A DNA stretch of 64,000 nucleotides from Norana najaformis (taxonomy: Eukaryota > Annelida > Clitellata > Crassiclitellata > Hormogastridae). The translations under genes and the position numbers were made by a program. Shown in pieces: positions 36,601 through 60,099 of the stretch. Below the pieces are notes generated by a model. It was not told the origin of the DNA and did no database searches. It saw only the letters and a list, made by a program, of their open reading frames with translations. Where the stretch lies: NCBI GenBank assembly GCA_964023275.1, contig OZ029916.1, forward strand, positions 16,496,893-16,560,892, given 5' to 3'. Every line of letters begins with the position of its first letter. The first letter of the stretch is position 1.

Positions 36601-38131
36601 TCTGGCAATGTGTCAAGCAATCTGCGACATGAATTCTTTGCCTTTCTTTGTCTGTATTCCGTTAACGGTTGAGGATATTGTAATTGATCGTGTTCTTTGC
36701 AGGCAGGTCAGGTCAGGTCAGGTCAACAGAACCTCTGAGAAGTTACTCTTGAAGAAGCAGTATACAAATGAACAATTGTTATTACGATTATAGTCTCTCA
36801 TAAACGGTGGTTATTCGTATACAAAATTGCTGATGCCGGTGATGCTGATAAGACTTGTGCTTTCATTCTGAATTGCTTTAATTTTGTTCTTTTAAAGGTC
36901 TATTTGGAGGGACGGTGTTTCTGATAGCCCTTAGTTTTCTTGACTGCACGCAAACCATGTTGGCTGTGACCCTACTGACCTTAGCAGTAACGACCAGTGG
37001 ATTCGTCTTTTCGGGATTCTTCGTCAACCATATGGACATCGCCCCAATCTACGCTGGCACCCTGATGGGTATTTCGAATGGGGTGGCCGCCATGTCGGGG
37101 TTCATAGCGCCGACAATCGCCGCCATCATGACGACGTCGGTAAGTCGATGTAAAAAGTCTCTGTGAGCACCTGTTGGCGAAATGTATCAGATACATTAGG
37201 CAAACACAAGGTAATTGGTTCCTGGGAACAAAAGCGATGTACCATGGGGACATGTACATTTCTATGTAATGCGATCTTTTGGGGATTGAGGTGTGTTCTA
37301 TTCGATAGAATTTGCATGCTGAAGATAAATAAGCTGTTAAGTTTGTGATGAAATTGGAAACGAAGTGATGTGTTGTGCCTTGACGTATTGTAGTAGTTTA
37401 AATCACTTGATTAGATTTATATGGCCAGCACTTCACGGGAGTGAATTATGCAATATGATATATATATATGTTGAATTTTGTAACAAATTGGCCTACATAA
37501 ACGTCAAAACGGTACTCTAATTTGCTGCTTCTAAGAAGTTCTTTCTCAAGAAGGCCACAAAATCGCCTAATTTATAACGATCGCGTTGGACTCGACCTGC
37601 TGTTACACTCAACCATGTCGTTCTATACCAAAATGAACCTCACGACTTCACCACACTACACCACATCCAGGAACTCTGAGCTTAGTGTCATCTGTCATCT
37701 GTGGGTGGATATTTGTGTGTGCAGGAACCCGCCAGTGGTGACTTTTTCGAGCACTGTTTGCATGCTGACGAACCTTCAGTTCTTAAGGAACTTTAACGCC
37801 GTTTAGGTTAGCTTAGGTAGCACTTTATGAGTTACCTAGCAGACGCTATCTTATGTGTCTGGTTAACTAACTAACTAACACGATCTCACACCACACTACT
37901 CCACTACACCACTCCACAGTACATTTATTACATTGTCTGTTTTTTCGGTAGCAAACCCGTGAGGAGTGGCAGAAGGTGTTCTTTATCTGTGCGGGTGTCC
38001 AGTGCTTCGGTGGCCTCATGTTCATCTTGCTTGCATCGGGTGAACTTCAGCCGTGGGCCAAAGGACGAGGGCAAGAGTCGATTGAACTAAACGTCAAGAG
38101 CTCCCCTGTAGATGAATCCAACTCCAAATAA
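27661..38131 (+). CDS. SLC17-family anion transporter, copy 2 (complete, 10 coding exons)
   Basis: Exons: 27661-27712, 31139-31404, 31933-32166, 32503-32590, 33871-33966, 34675-34814, 35210-35350, 35907-36039, 36898-37139, 37952-38131. All splice sites are GT-AG and all phases fit. The sum of 1,572 bp gives 523 aa. Every exon matches copy 1 in length except exon 2, which lacks one Arg-Pro pair. Substitutions are scattered, including [15 protein letters not shown] for [15 protein letters not shown] and WGFYTLLT for WGGYTFLT. The latter makes copy 2 more family-like at that helix. The three N-glycosylation sequons in the first loop are kept. The helix-4 Arg and His are kept and both acidic positions are again Val and Ser. 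An AATAAA at 38,166 just after the stop may be a polyadenylation signal; copy 1 has lost it. Confidence 0.93.
27795..29190 (-). mobile_element. Transposon insertion in copy 2 intron 1, reverse orientation
   Basis: Block A reads straight from GCATTGCATTATTAAC to AAGATGCAG (8,821-8,850), while block B has ~1.4 kb between the same phrases. Coding relics on the minus strand belong to the same family as the block A insert at 6,043. The left edge starts CACTGGTCAACAAATTTT. The right edge abuts a short TAACTG repeat. A possible ATTA target duplication flanks it. Confidence 0.65.
28035..29173 (-). pseudogene. Decayed transposon-derived protein, same family as 6,043-7,347
   Basis: Reading from 29,173 down, frames broken by shifts encode [56 protein letters not shown] and [21 protein letters not shown] last conserved stretch [10 protein letters not shown] lies near 28,060-28,100. 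This copy keeps the C-terminal half that is truncated in block A, but lacks most of the Cys-rich N-terminus and has several frame breaks, so it is not functional as it stands. Confidence 0.65.
30358..30412 (-). mobile_element. tRNA-like SINE head in copy 2 intron 1
   Basis: The minus strand has an A-box-like CAGTGGTTAACGTGCTGG and a B-box-like GGGGTTCAAGG about 30 bp later, the spacing of an internal polymerase III promoter. No cloverleaf was recognised, so it reads as a SINE head and not a tRNA gene. Confidence 0.45.
30649..30824. mobile_element. ~175-bp insertion specific to block B
   Basis: Block A goes directly from CACCATCCA to TCGTATAGCT, and block B has about 175 bp of GC-richer sequence between the same phrases, with CCA at both edges. 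The compact size and sharp edges suggest a short non-autonomous element. Confidence 0.45.
32757..33655. mobile_element. ~0.9-kb insertion in copy 2 intron 4 with a 107-codon frame
   Basis: Intron 4 is 388 bp in copy 1 and 1,280 bp here. The extra sequence sits between GTTGCTTACGTCA and TGTCAAACTG. An open frame with ATG at 33,166 runs to 33,489 and encodes a basic 107-residue sequence with [17 protein letters not shown] that I do not recognise. No convincing terminal inverted repeats were seen. Confidence 0.5.
33980..34145. repeat. (CAT/CGT)n-rich tract at the start of copy 2 intron 5
   Basis: Counterpart of 14,360-14,525 in copy 1, with small length differences. Confidence 0.8.
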
Positions 38132-40782
38132 CTATGATTCAACAACAAAGAGTTTTAAAAGAATTAAATAAATCGGGAGCCATTTAGGCCCAATTTAATT
38201 CGGAAATAATCCTACCATTAAGTTTGCGAACATTTTTGTCAGAATATTACTACAAACTACCTATTAAAACATTGGCCGCGTTTCAGCTTTTTCTGGATTA
38301 GATCCTAACTTACTTTGTACCTGTACTTGTAATCGTAGATTTATGAAGCACCTCTTCGTAAGAAACTCCTCTGTGACGCTTCGAACGTGCGGTATATAAC
38401 CTGTGACATAACTGAGTTAGAGGATATGTATATCTCCTCTAACATATGGAAGATATAATTTTACAGTCACATATATGTATATATTTATATGGCTTTATAG
38501 GGGCTGCATATAGCCAGAGCCGCAGACGTGGCTTTCGGTGTTACTTCTGTGGTGAGGCTAATGAGTTACGACTTAGATCATAGGTGGCACTGAGGCAGAA
38601 CTGAACTCTCTTCAATGAACTAGGGCCTACATATGCACTTCCGGCATGTTTGCCATATTATGATGTGTAATTGCTTCTATTAAACTTTTCTATTTGTCCT
38701 CTGATTTAATCAGTAAATTACAGCACGTTATTAATCAACCAAAGCATTAAAAGATCGTAAATAAATCATAAAACGAATAATGTAAATTATCCCTTATCTA
38801 ACTCGCTTCTCGTTTATAATAGGCTACACGAACTAATTTAATTAACTGATTTATTCGCCCTATATGCCGATGCACGTAAATCATGCTAATGCTTTGTTGC
38901 TTCATTCGCAACATTCCTAGTTATTCTACGGGTCATAAAGGTGTCTACATTTGCGTACCCATAGTGTTATAAATGTTTTGGAATATGTAAACGATCTATT
39001 CATCGAACTAACCTTGTTCGTGAAAAGAGAACAACAACCACTCAACAATCTTTTTAATTTTATAACTTCAAACATGAGTGTATTGTTCCGAAAACAATAG
39101 AAAAATTTAAGCATCACTTATTCAGAGATTTATGCCACACTTTTTGGGATTTGCATATTAACTACACGTGTAAGTGTATAACTGAAGTTCCATCGAATGG
39201 GCTATAAACTGTGCATACCAGTCCTTATGTCAGCTAAGTTGTTTTTGCAAGCTTACGTGGAGTGTACGTGTTTATGTAGGCCTGTGCACGCGTGCTCATT
39301 TACAGATATGAGATCCCATTAATTTTGGCTATCACGTACAAATTATATGCCCGCTGCCCTCATCTCAAAACATATGACATCATGTGTATGTAGGTTCTTG
39401 AGATGGATTGATTGGTATGTTTTGTGTTTTTTATTTAATGCAAGTTTGCAAATTTTATGCAATAATTTGCTCACTTCAAGAAAGGAAGGGAGGTGATGCC
39501 CAAGTTGCTTCTTGTGATTGAGATGTCGGTGTGTGAGTTCAGTCGTTGATGGACAGGTAGAGGTCAATGGGTTTGTGTATATATTAATATAGTTATATAA
39601 TATATATATATGCGTGTGTGTGTATCTTGATAGATGTCGATCGGCATAGAACATGCAAAGAATTTAAATGCAATCGGAAACAACTTTAAAATGTGGTCAC
39701 TTAAATCAATGCACTGATTGGAATGTGATTTAGAGTTTTGATAAAACAACATAATACTATACAACATAAAAGCTTCACTGTGAATCTTTTCGAAATAAGT
39801 TGCATTTTCATTCTGTGATATGAACTCCTTATTCTTTCTTTGGTCCTACCTTCTTAAGCGCTTGAAGGTCATTCTGTTCGATTGTGGCCATTACAGTATA
39901 ATTACAGTATAATTACAGTAAATATTCCGAGTGATCTGTTTTCAGTGTCACTGAACAAGATATGCAATAGTCACAAATCAGGTGATCAAATGAATCAGCA
40001 AAGTCTAGTTGATGTGCAGTTAGATAATTTACAAAGTGACATGATTTAAACACATTTTACATTACACATGGTCACTAAATCTTACACACCTGCTCACTTT
40101 TAACACTTTAGACAATAAGTGTGCTTGGATATACATCGCGTAACTCATGATGCTAACGACGTGGCTTTGCATGAACATCAATACGATCAACTACATTTCA
40201 GTTCAAAACAAGTGGAATTGATATCTGATCAACACGTATTGGTATGGATGCCCTACATAAGATGCTAAAACATCGGGACAGACAAAAGAAAAACAGATCC
40301 TATAGTAAAGGCAAGGTGGTGAGGTAGTCGCTCATTAATTATGGCGTTTGCCCTCTTAACGGCGAGATAATGAGATTTCAGATTTTCCGACCGACTTCAG
40401 TCCAAGAAAACCGGACAAAGTCGCTCGTTTTCAATTTTACCTGCCGCAGGGTACGAACCTCTCCAGCGGCACTTGCGAAGGGATGAGGCTTTGCCATTTA
40501 ACCTCCTTGTATCGAATTATAGATGTTTTTTCTTTACCTAAATTTGATACTCGCATCATCAGCATACATTACGGCTTCATAGGCAGAACTTGCGAGTTAT
40601 ATTAAATGCATGTAGGTTATCACTGAATCACCTATTGTACTTGACAGCGGTGAAAGTCGGTAGCACTGATATATTCGTGATGGTATAGAAGAAGAGGAAA
40701 TGAGTCTTTTCTGCCGAGTTCGCTAGGGGAGATACCGGAACAGAAATTATCGGTCGGAATAGGCTAAAGTTAAACTTAGGCT

Positions 40783-40846
40783 GGCAGTTGAACCTTCGAT
40801 CTCTTTGATCACAGTTCAGCATGCTAACCACCACTAGACTATAACG
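40783..40846 (-). mobile_element. tRNA-derived SINE head
   Basis: Minus strand shows AGTCTAGTGGTGGTTAGCAT (A-box region) and AAGGTTCAACTGCC (B-box region) at tRNA-like spacing. The anticodon arm is not convincing, so a SINE is more likely than a gene. Confidence 0.5.
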
Positions 40847-41334
40847 CAAAAGCTGCATGAAAATTGTTTTCAAATCACTGGTACCTAAAAGCAGTGCAAA
40901 ATGTAAAGGCGACAGCTCTATTAAAATCATTCTTACATAGCAGCAACATTTGGCAAAACGCACAGCGTTTAGACAGAATTCACCGCTTATCGCCGGACAT
41001 CGGAGCCTCGGCGATTCCGCTTAATTAGCAGGTTTTAACACGTCACATTTGCATTAAACGCCGAGTCTCTTAACAATTTGTTTTCAGCCTGAGAGCAAAG
41101 CTACTGTACAGAAGCTGAAACAAATACCGGCGTAGTTAACGAAATACCTGTGTCGTATAAACCCATTGTTAAACGCATTGTTTCCTCTAGAACATTCATA
41201 CGGGCCAAATCCAGGGCGTCAACACGCAACCCGAGCAATCTGCATAAACACTAAGGGAGGGCTTCTAGTGGACATGTTGTCTGACATTGGAGCACAGGTG
41301 TTCATTTCAGCGTCTAAAGAACCAGATATTGTTA

Positions 41335-41490
41335 CACGATCCGTTCACGGGGATCTTAAATGGCTTCGCACCCATTCAAACTGGCAGCGGTGGTGAAGGA
41401 TCCCACCTGATTAAAAATTCACTGAAATATTAGCAGAGTCGAAGCCATACGGTCGCTATAGAAAACAGTGTACATTTACATTTATATTCA
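41335..41490 (+). repeat. Dispersed ~150-bp repeat, member 2
   Basis: It has CCGTTCACGGGGATCTTAAA, CCCATTCAAACTGGCAGCGG and ATACGGTCGCTATAGAAAAC in the same order as the other members, and extends further right into TGTACATTTACATT. Confidence 0.65.
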
Positions 41491-41861
41491 CATATTTCTG
41501 AAAACAGCAAAAAGGTCATGTCACATGCATGGCTGAAACTCACAGCGGTTTATCAGACACGTTCTATATAAACAAATTAGTGGCTGCGTACACCATGGGT
41601 CTGTAGATCAGACAGAACCAACGCATTAATCAATCTAAAGGTTGGCAGAAATCCTGAACCATGAATCATAATATTAAAACCCCCATGAAAGCCTCGTGCT
41701 GTGTTCACATGTACGGTCACGAACAACGAATTAGAAATCATCCAGCTGCCAAGAGCTGTTTACGCCAAGATATGAAAACATGTGCTAGAACGTCATTCAT
41801 ATTGTAATTAACTCAGTGTTCACGTAGGCACCCCTTCCCCGTTTCACTCACAACTTAGTAG

Positions 41862-41908
41862 GGTCGAGGCCGTACGGTCGCTATAGAAAACGTGTACATT
41901 TACATTAG
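41862..41908 (+). repeat. Dispersed repeat, fragment
   Basis: Only the right third is present: GGGTCGAGGCCGTACGGTCG followed by CTATAGAAAACGTGTACATT. Confidence 0.55.
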
Positions 41909-42514
41909 GTCAGTCTTTGTAATAAGGTTGACCCGCTCTCCTCAACTTAAAATTCAACATCAAGGAAACGATTTTATTAACACACTATGGCTTACGGTTT
42001 TACATATGAAAGCGGTAAATGAAAGGAGTTCGATAACTTCACTCTCAATCCAACTTTTGACTTTCATCGAAAATTTATCCATAAAATCAATTGGAAATTC
42101 GGTCTAAAATAAAAAGATGCTGAAGGGACACCCAGTGGAAGAGCAGAGAATGAAGAGGAAGAAATAAAGGAGATAAACGATTGCGTCTCGAAATACGTAA
42201 ATAATAAGGCACAGTAATGCAATACCAGGTCAATTAAGGCGATGGAAGACAAGATCAGGGGTGGTAACATCAGCTTTGGTAAAGTTTAAGTCATGTAGGG
42301 AAGGAGAGAATAAGTTACGCACTCATGTAAGGCGACGAAAAGCAAAGTCAGACAAGGCAATTGCACTTTAATTACGCGTCCATCCAGTAGTTTAATGAAG
42401 GCCACTTGGGCGACGTCCTCCATGAAATTGCATATTCTGTCGAGATTCGCGAGTCCGAAGAGGAATGAAGGCGTGAAAGAACGGAAATTTCTAAAGACTC
42501 AAAGAAGACTGTCA

Positions 42515-54231
<11,717 letters not shown>

Positions 54232-55825
54232 GTCCTACAGCTTCAGAATACAACACATGGAACACACGCACGCACACACGCACATGCACATGCAGACCAC
54301 CAGAGCAGTCACTTCAACAGGATGAAGTTCTGTTTCTTATCCTAAGCCTTTAAGTTTATTAGTATTTTTGCAACGCAGTGTTTGCAGTCGCACATTTACT
54401 TAGCGCCATTTCCTACACGCTCTCGTGTCAGATTCTTTTTTGGACCGATTCCTGACTTCACACGCAGTCCTTAGCCTATCGCCGATTTCTTTATCAACTC
54501 CTGGCAATTTAAAGATTCCTTTATCGATTCGTTTACCACGTTCGATATCGCCTTCAATCGATCTTACATGATGTTAGTTGTTACTTCGTTGCCCATATGT
54601 CATGAGGGTACCGGCTACGAAAGCTGTAAGAAGAAATAAGTAAGTCGTAATAAGGCACTAATAAGTAAATCGTATGATGCACTCGTTGATTCTTCTCTGG
54701 CAGTTCGACCCATAAGACGGTCGGTCAGTCCAGCGACTTCTACAGCTGCCGAAGACTTTCGCTGCTACTAATTTAAAACTCCTCGTGACATCGGTAATCC
54801 CTAGGCATTTATAGGCCTACAGGCCACACCTCCTACCGCCTATTGTGACGAGGCTCCAAAATTATGACTTCCTGTTGTCCGCTCTTCACTTTATGTATCC
54901 GGTGCAGAGGGCCAGTCAAATCCAAACAACCCTTGTCGACTGGATCTACAGACCAATGTATCGTCGTCCAATGACATGTTTTAACGGTAAGACGATAACA
55001 GCGTAGATCGGCGTAGGTCGAACAGAACTACCTTGAGGTACAAGACGTGTTAAGATATAACTACGAGTACGTTGAAGACGCGAGGCTTTTGGGGCTGCCC
55101 AACAGGGGTCGAGGTTAACGGAAAGTTACCACATAACAACGGGGCGCGCAGAATTAGACCGGTGACAACTGGCTCGTTCACACACATGCGGGTTTTCGTC
55201 GGGTCAAAGCACAACAACCCCGTCTAACAGAGACAAACAGACTGGCACAGTGCCACAAACGAGATACGGGCACACACACACAGGCCGTACACACAAATTG
55301 TCCCATTATAAGCCATAGGCTGACAACTGAACAGACGAATGTACGTCGGTCTTCGCTAAGGTAAGTCGGGTTATGAATATTGTTTGATCAAGATGGCTGA
55401 GCGATGACTCTGTCTTCGGGTTAAGTGTAATATTTGGACCACCGAACATGTGTTTATTAGGACAGGTATTTTTCTGGCGCGCCAGGTATGGTTTCTGCAG
55501 TCACCCATGCATGTACAGCAACGACTCTTTCAGAGAATTTACTGCGTAAAAGTAGATGTCTTTGTAATGTATTGCGTTCTGTCATTGCTACCACGTCACC
55601 AAACAACCCACTCAGGCATTTCTCTCGCCCACGTCTTCATTTAACCATCTCAGGTCCTCCTATCTATCACATCTTCACTCAACCATCTCAGATCCCTCCT
55701 ATCTAAGACGACTGCATATGTAACTACGACACCCTATAAGAATGCGTTATAAAAACACGTGAAGGCAACAACAGTCTGAATCGCCCAGAGACAAATGTTA
55801 ATGTTCGCGTTTCTCTGAAGCGATC

Positions 55826-55945
55826 GAATGGCCACGACTCTGCTCATTTTTCAATGAAATTGTCGCTTGAAATCCTTCACCACCGCCGTCCGTTTGAACG
55901 GGTGTCACGCCGTCTAAAGTCCACGTTTATGGACCGTGCTAGCCC
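55826..55945 (-). repeat. Dispersed ~150-bp repeat, member 3
   Basis: It carries inverted equivalents of the core phrases, including ATCCTTCACCACCGCCGTCC and GTTTGAACGGGTGTCACGCC, and is more diverged than members 1 and 4. Confidence 0.6.
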
Positions 55946-56344
55946 GAGATGCATAGATGCCCTGAGCAAATTAAAAGCGAAGAAGCCAAGGACATGCTAA
56001 GGCGTAGACAGTGAGCGAGAGACGCCGATAGATGTGGGGAGATTAGTAAATACAAAAACAAGCAGTTAGATCATTATTATGATAGGCCTATTTGTTGGAT
56101 TATGTAGTTGGTATAATATCCATGAGAAATTGATAAGCTAGGCCAGTCGTGTAGAGACGCAGCTAATTGTTGTATATGCCAGCAGCTATTTGATAGCCTT
56201 GGATAATGGTGGACGGACTGTGTAGCCTGACAGGTTAGCCAGCCACGATGATGGAGAAGACGAAACAGCAGTTGAACTAAGAAGGAATAAAGAGGTTGGG
56301 CGACTGGCCGAGTGGCTCTAAGAGGAAAGCCGAAGGAAGGATTT

Positions 56345-56427
56345 GGGGGTTTTAGAGAGAGACAACGGCTTTAGAGAGAGACAACGGCTTTAGAGAGAGA
56401 CAACGCTTTAGAGAGAGACAACGGCTT

Positions 56428-56490
<63 letters not shown>

Positions 56491-56535
56491 CGGCTTTAGA
56501 GAGAGGCAACGGCTTTAGAGAGAGACACCGGAGCG
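56345..56535. repeat. 19-bp minisatellite with (GA)n core
   Basis: Units of GAGAGACAACGGCTTTAGA occur four times before and two to three times after a pure GA run at 56,427-56,487, so the GA run seems to have expanded inside one unit. Confidence 0.9.
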
Positions 56536-58414
56536 GAAACAAAGTCCGTCGAGAGGTTTCCACCGATTGTATAAGGTTAGAACGAAACGGTGTGACAGTC
56601 ATCCACTTCAATTCATTATCTTGAATTGTAGTAAGTTTTCTTACACTATGTCACATGTTTGAGCGCTATGCCATATGGTTCCACAATTTGTTACTACAGT
56701 ATTTAAAATAAAATTAAAATAAATAATTTATACACCTTTGCAATTCAATTATTTATGGTCCCGCTTTCTAACACGTCATTGCTGGTTTTGCATGCATAGT
56801 TACTATTTCGACATATAAATTTTCCTGCAGAGACTACATCAAAGGAGCTCAGGAAGAAATTGTCTGGCATAGCTCGCTGTAGACGATCCCAGACACTTTT
56901 TAGCTGATCGTCCTAGAATTCTTTTCAAGTCTGACTGCTCAGAGCCGGTCTTTCGACCGATGCATGCCACGTAAAATTGATCGTGTGTTCTCAGCCAATC
57001 AAGGGATTGTATGAAAGGTTGTCCGGACGTCGTGTGTTGGTTGGCATCAGCAGAGATCCTGCAACTTCTTGAGAATGTCTCGGAGGAATTTCGTTTCCAG
57101 AAGTGTATAAGTTAAAGCTTACTCTTCCCTGCCCTACTCTACCCTATCACGCCAAGCCCTGTCCTACCCCGCTGTTAACCCACCTTCCCTACCTAATCTC
57201 TTTGTAAAACAATTTCTGTAAGAGCTTTCCAGTCAGAGCTCACCTTGTCGTGTTTTCTACTCTCAGATATTAGGCCTAACTTTAAGAGTGAATCCGGAAG
57301 TTGTTCATTCCTGAGCTGTTGTAGATCTGAAGATCCGAACTTGATTGAAGAGGACCGACGGCAGCAGTACGAAGGCCGACTTAACTGTTCTCCGAGCAAA
57401 TATTTAACCATGACTCAAGGCGATTCTCAACCATCTCTTCTTGTAAATTGTGGTTCAAATCAAATATGCAAGTTTAAAGCTGACATGCATTCGATAATTG
57501 CAGTGGCGAATGTGACTTTAGCCATGGAGATCTAGTACAGCAAGACCCCTAACGAGCGTCGTTGGCTCTCCCAGTGGGGTCTGGGCTGCGGCACCCGAGG
57601 AGCTAACGCATTTTGAAGAAATTTGTATGAAATTATGTACATGGGCTACTTGTTTGACCGACTGTTTTAGCCAGGGGGTCCAACACCTGGATGGAAATTG
57701 ATGGATCTGAAACAGCGAGTGCCGATGACGGGGTCCCTCTAACTAGGGCTGCCAGCTTTTGATTCTGCCAATCCGGGACGCCCGCATAGTCATTCAATAT
57801 GCCAGTACCAATTTACCCTGTCCGCATCACTGTATGTAACGAATGTTGCGTCAGCCTAATATAGGATCTACTGCAAATAGCCGTTAAAAATTACAGTCCA
57901 ATGATTTGACTCAAATTATCAAAAGACAAGTGACCTATATTTAAAATTTGAATCAACTTCAAGAGCAAAACGTTTATTAAATTCCAGTAACCTACCAGGC
58001 TTCAGGGCCTAACACGAGCGAAGTTCATATATACATGCATGATGCATGCAATTTGCAGATGTCATTTATTGGGTCTACTAACCTAATTACTCTCTATTCT
58101 ATGGTCTCTCTGTAAAACTTATTTATGGCAGGCTGTTAAAGTTTAATGTGCGAAAAGAAGAACAACATTTGGTGAAGTGGATATTTACCCCAAGCTCCGG
58201 GACAATTTGGGATCAATCCGGGACACGGGATGCACAAGGTCGATTCCGAGTATGTCCAAGCGAATCCGGGTCGGTTGGCAGCCCTACCTCTAACAAAAAG
58301 GACGTCTGTGGAGCGTCGCAAATTCTCAATGAAGGTTCGGGGCGAAGTTTCAAAAGCAGATGCACTTTGCCGAAATAAAACAGGCCAGGAATCTAATACG
58401 TGAAATCCGTATTT

Positions 58415-58550
58415 CCGGTCCATGCACGGGGACCTTAAATGGCGTGGTGCCCATTCAAACGGGCAGCGGTGATGGAGATTAATTCATTGAAAAATTAGAA
58501 GGGTCGAGGCCACACGGTGGCTGTGTAAAACCGTGCACTTGGATGATAAC
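58415..58550 (+). repeat. Dispersed ~150-bp repeat, member 4
   Basis: It carries CATGCACGGGGACCTTAAAT, GCCCATTCAAACGGGCAGCG and GGTCGAGGCCACACGGTGGC in the same order as members 1 and 2. Confidence 0.65.
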
Positions 58551-60099
58551 CAAATTGCGGAGAGTAGCAGTGACTCCTCCATTTGATTGAACAGTTCCGC
58601 CAAATCTCGCGACGGGTCTTGTTCTGTACCGCTGTCATCTGTCTGATAATGACCCGTGTGGCTGAGCCTGTAGCCTACCCCCAAAAAAGTACCCTTATAT
58701 TAACATATAGATATATCACATTACATTAATAAAAATAATACCATAGTAGATCAGCAAGACTGTTTTATTAGTTTTTAAAGCAAAGCCTACATACCAGACG
58801 ATGGGCGTCATACCAACACAGCCTTATAAATGCTACATGACATAGCATGACGTTGCACTGCGTATATATATACATGTGTATATATATACATGTATATATA
58901 TACACACACATATGTGTCGCACTGGGTCGATAAAAACAGTAGACTTACCACTTTCTTTGAAACGACTACGAGGCTCAGGATCCAGAGACCATTGGCAGAC
59001 AGAGAGAGAGCAGACTGAAAGTCCCAACGGTCAGTCAGGCATCGGTGGAAATAATTCAACTTGCGTTCGCAGTATTATAGTTCACTCGGTAATCCCAGAT
59101 CGACTTTGACCTTACATAAGTTTACACAGGGTGTCTCCGGTGACACTCTCGTGGCTCTAAATCTCTCTTCAAAGTCCAAAGGTCGTTTCGAAACGATGCA
59201 GTTAAAACTCTATAAATATTTGCGCGATCGGCCCCATCTCTTGCTGAATATGTGGGGTTCGTAGCAACCGGAAGGAATTCATCCCAAAAACTCAGCGTGT
59301 GGTCCAGCCAAATACTTGATAATTCGAATCTCTCGAAGGGGTACTTACAGATCAGCGACTGCCATTCAAAGCAAAGACAAATACTGGGTGAAGCAACAGG
59401 CTGGCTCTGGTTAACAGCAGTTGCAACCAGTCTCGTCAACATCTTTACAGTTTAAAGCCGGTTTACGGCGGCCGCGCGTCTCTACGCATTTACATACATA
59501 CATTGGTCCATGGGTTCTACGTACCCGTGTGTGTGTATATATATATAGGCCTACGCTTCCACATCTATAGCTATGTCAATAACCCAGTTTATGACACAAC
59601 TTACTGTGCCGGACGGAGCTTTGCGACATATGTACACAAGAAGAACTGTATCAGGCATATAGGCCGCGCACATAAGCAGATAGAAACACACTGAAGCACT
59701 CTTACACTTAAACGCGTACATGATTCGGTCAGCTGCAAAACAGTCACGAATCGGTGTCTCAGTTCATAAGCCGTCCATACACACACAATTGCACACATGT
59801 ATATATATGCATGGAATAGGTATATGCATTATATAATGTACCAAGCATATATTATATGGGTATAATATATAACGCACAGGCATATGTTTCCGATTGTATC
59901 CGTAGGACCCGTGTACTATGCCCTCAGTGCATAAGCTGTAATCAGATGCAATCTTGCACCTGTGGCACTGATTGACCCATAGTAACCACATTGTGTCTTT
60001 ATACCCTTGGGCCGCCTATACCACGGCTTTGGCGTACGTTTCGAACAGCTATAATTATATTATAATCACATTCAGAGGTTACCTATAGTTACCTTCCAG

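Larger units (their letters stand above)
26025..39320 (+). repeat. Segmental duplication block B (contains SLC17 copy 2)
   Basis: It matches block A from about 26,025 to 39,315 in non-coding as well as coding sequence. Segments found only in B are 27,795-29,190, 30,649-30,824 and 32,757-33,655. Exon 1 to exon 1 spacing between the blocks is 18,966 bp, and exon 10 to exon 10 spacing is 19,422 bp. Confidence 0.8.
39320..42514. other. Intergenic region between convergent SLC17 copy 2 and the Kir gene
   Basis: No coding exon is recognised. It contains a tRNA-like SINE head (40,783-40,846), two members of the dispersed repeat (41,335-41,490 and 41,862-41,908) and a short TATA/TGTG tract near 39,598-39,622. 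The 3' ends of both neighbouring genes point into it. Confidence 0.5.
54232..60099. other. Region upstream of the Kir gene without a recognised gene
   Basis: It contains two members of the dispersed repeat, a GA-rich minisatellite and a small TATA/CATA tract (58,863-58,912). Open frames near 57,245-57,535 (+) and 59,122-59,442 (-) match no family I know and lack supporting splice signals. The Kir promoter probably lies in the left part, but no clear core element is seen. Confidence 0.45.

Noticed and set aside
57245..57535. 96-codon + strand frame
   Set aside because: No recognisable domain, overlapping minus-strand frame of similar length and no supporting splice or promoter signals.
58930..59010. 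Possible minus-strand exon ending in AAAGTG plus GTAAGT
   Set aside because: The donor is good and a TTTCAG lies upstream, so a 5' non-coding Kir exon is conceivable, but nothing else supports it.
59122..59442. 106-codon minus-strand frame
   Set aside because: Matches nothing I know and has an overlapping open frame on the other strand. Likely chance.
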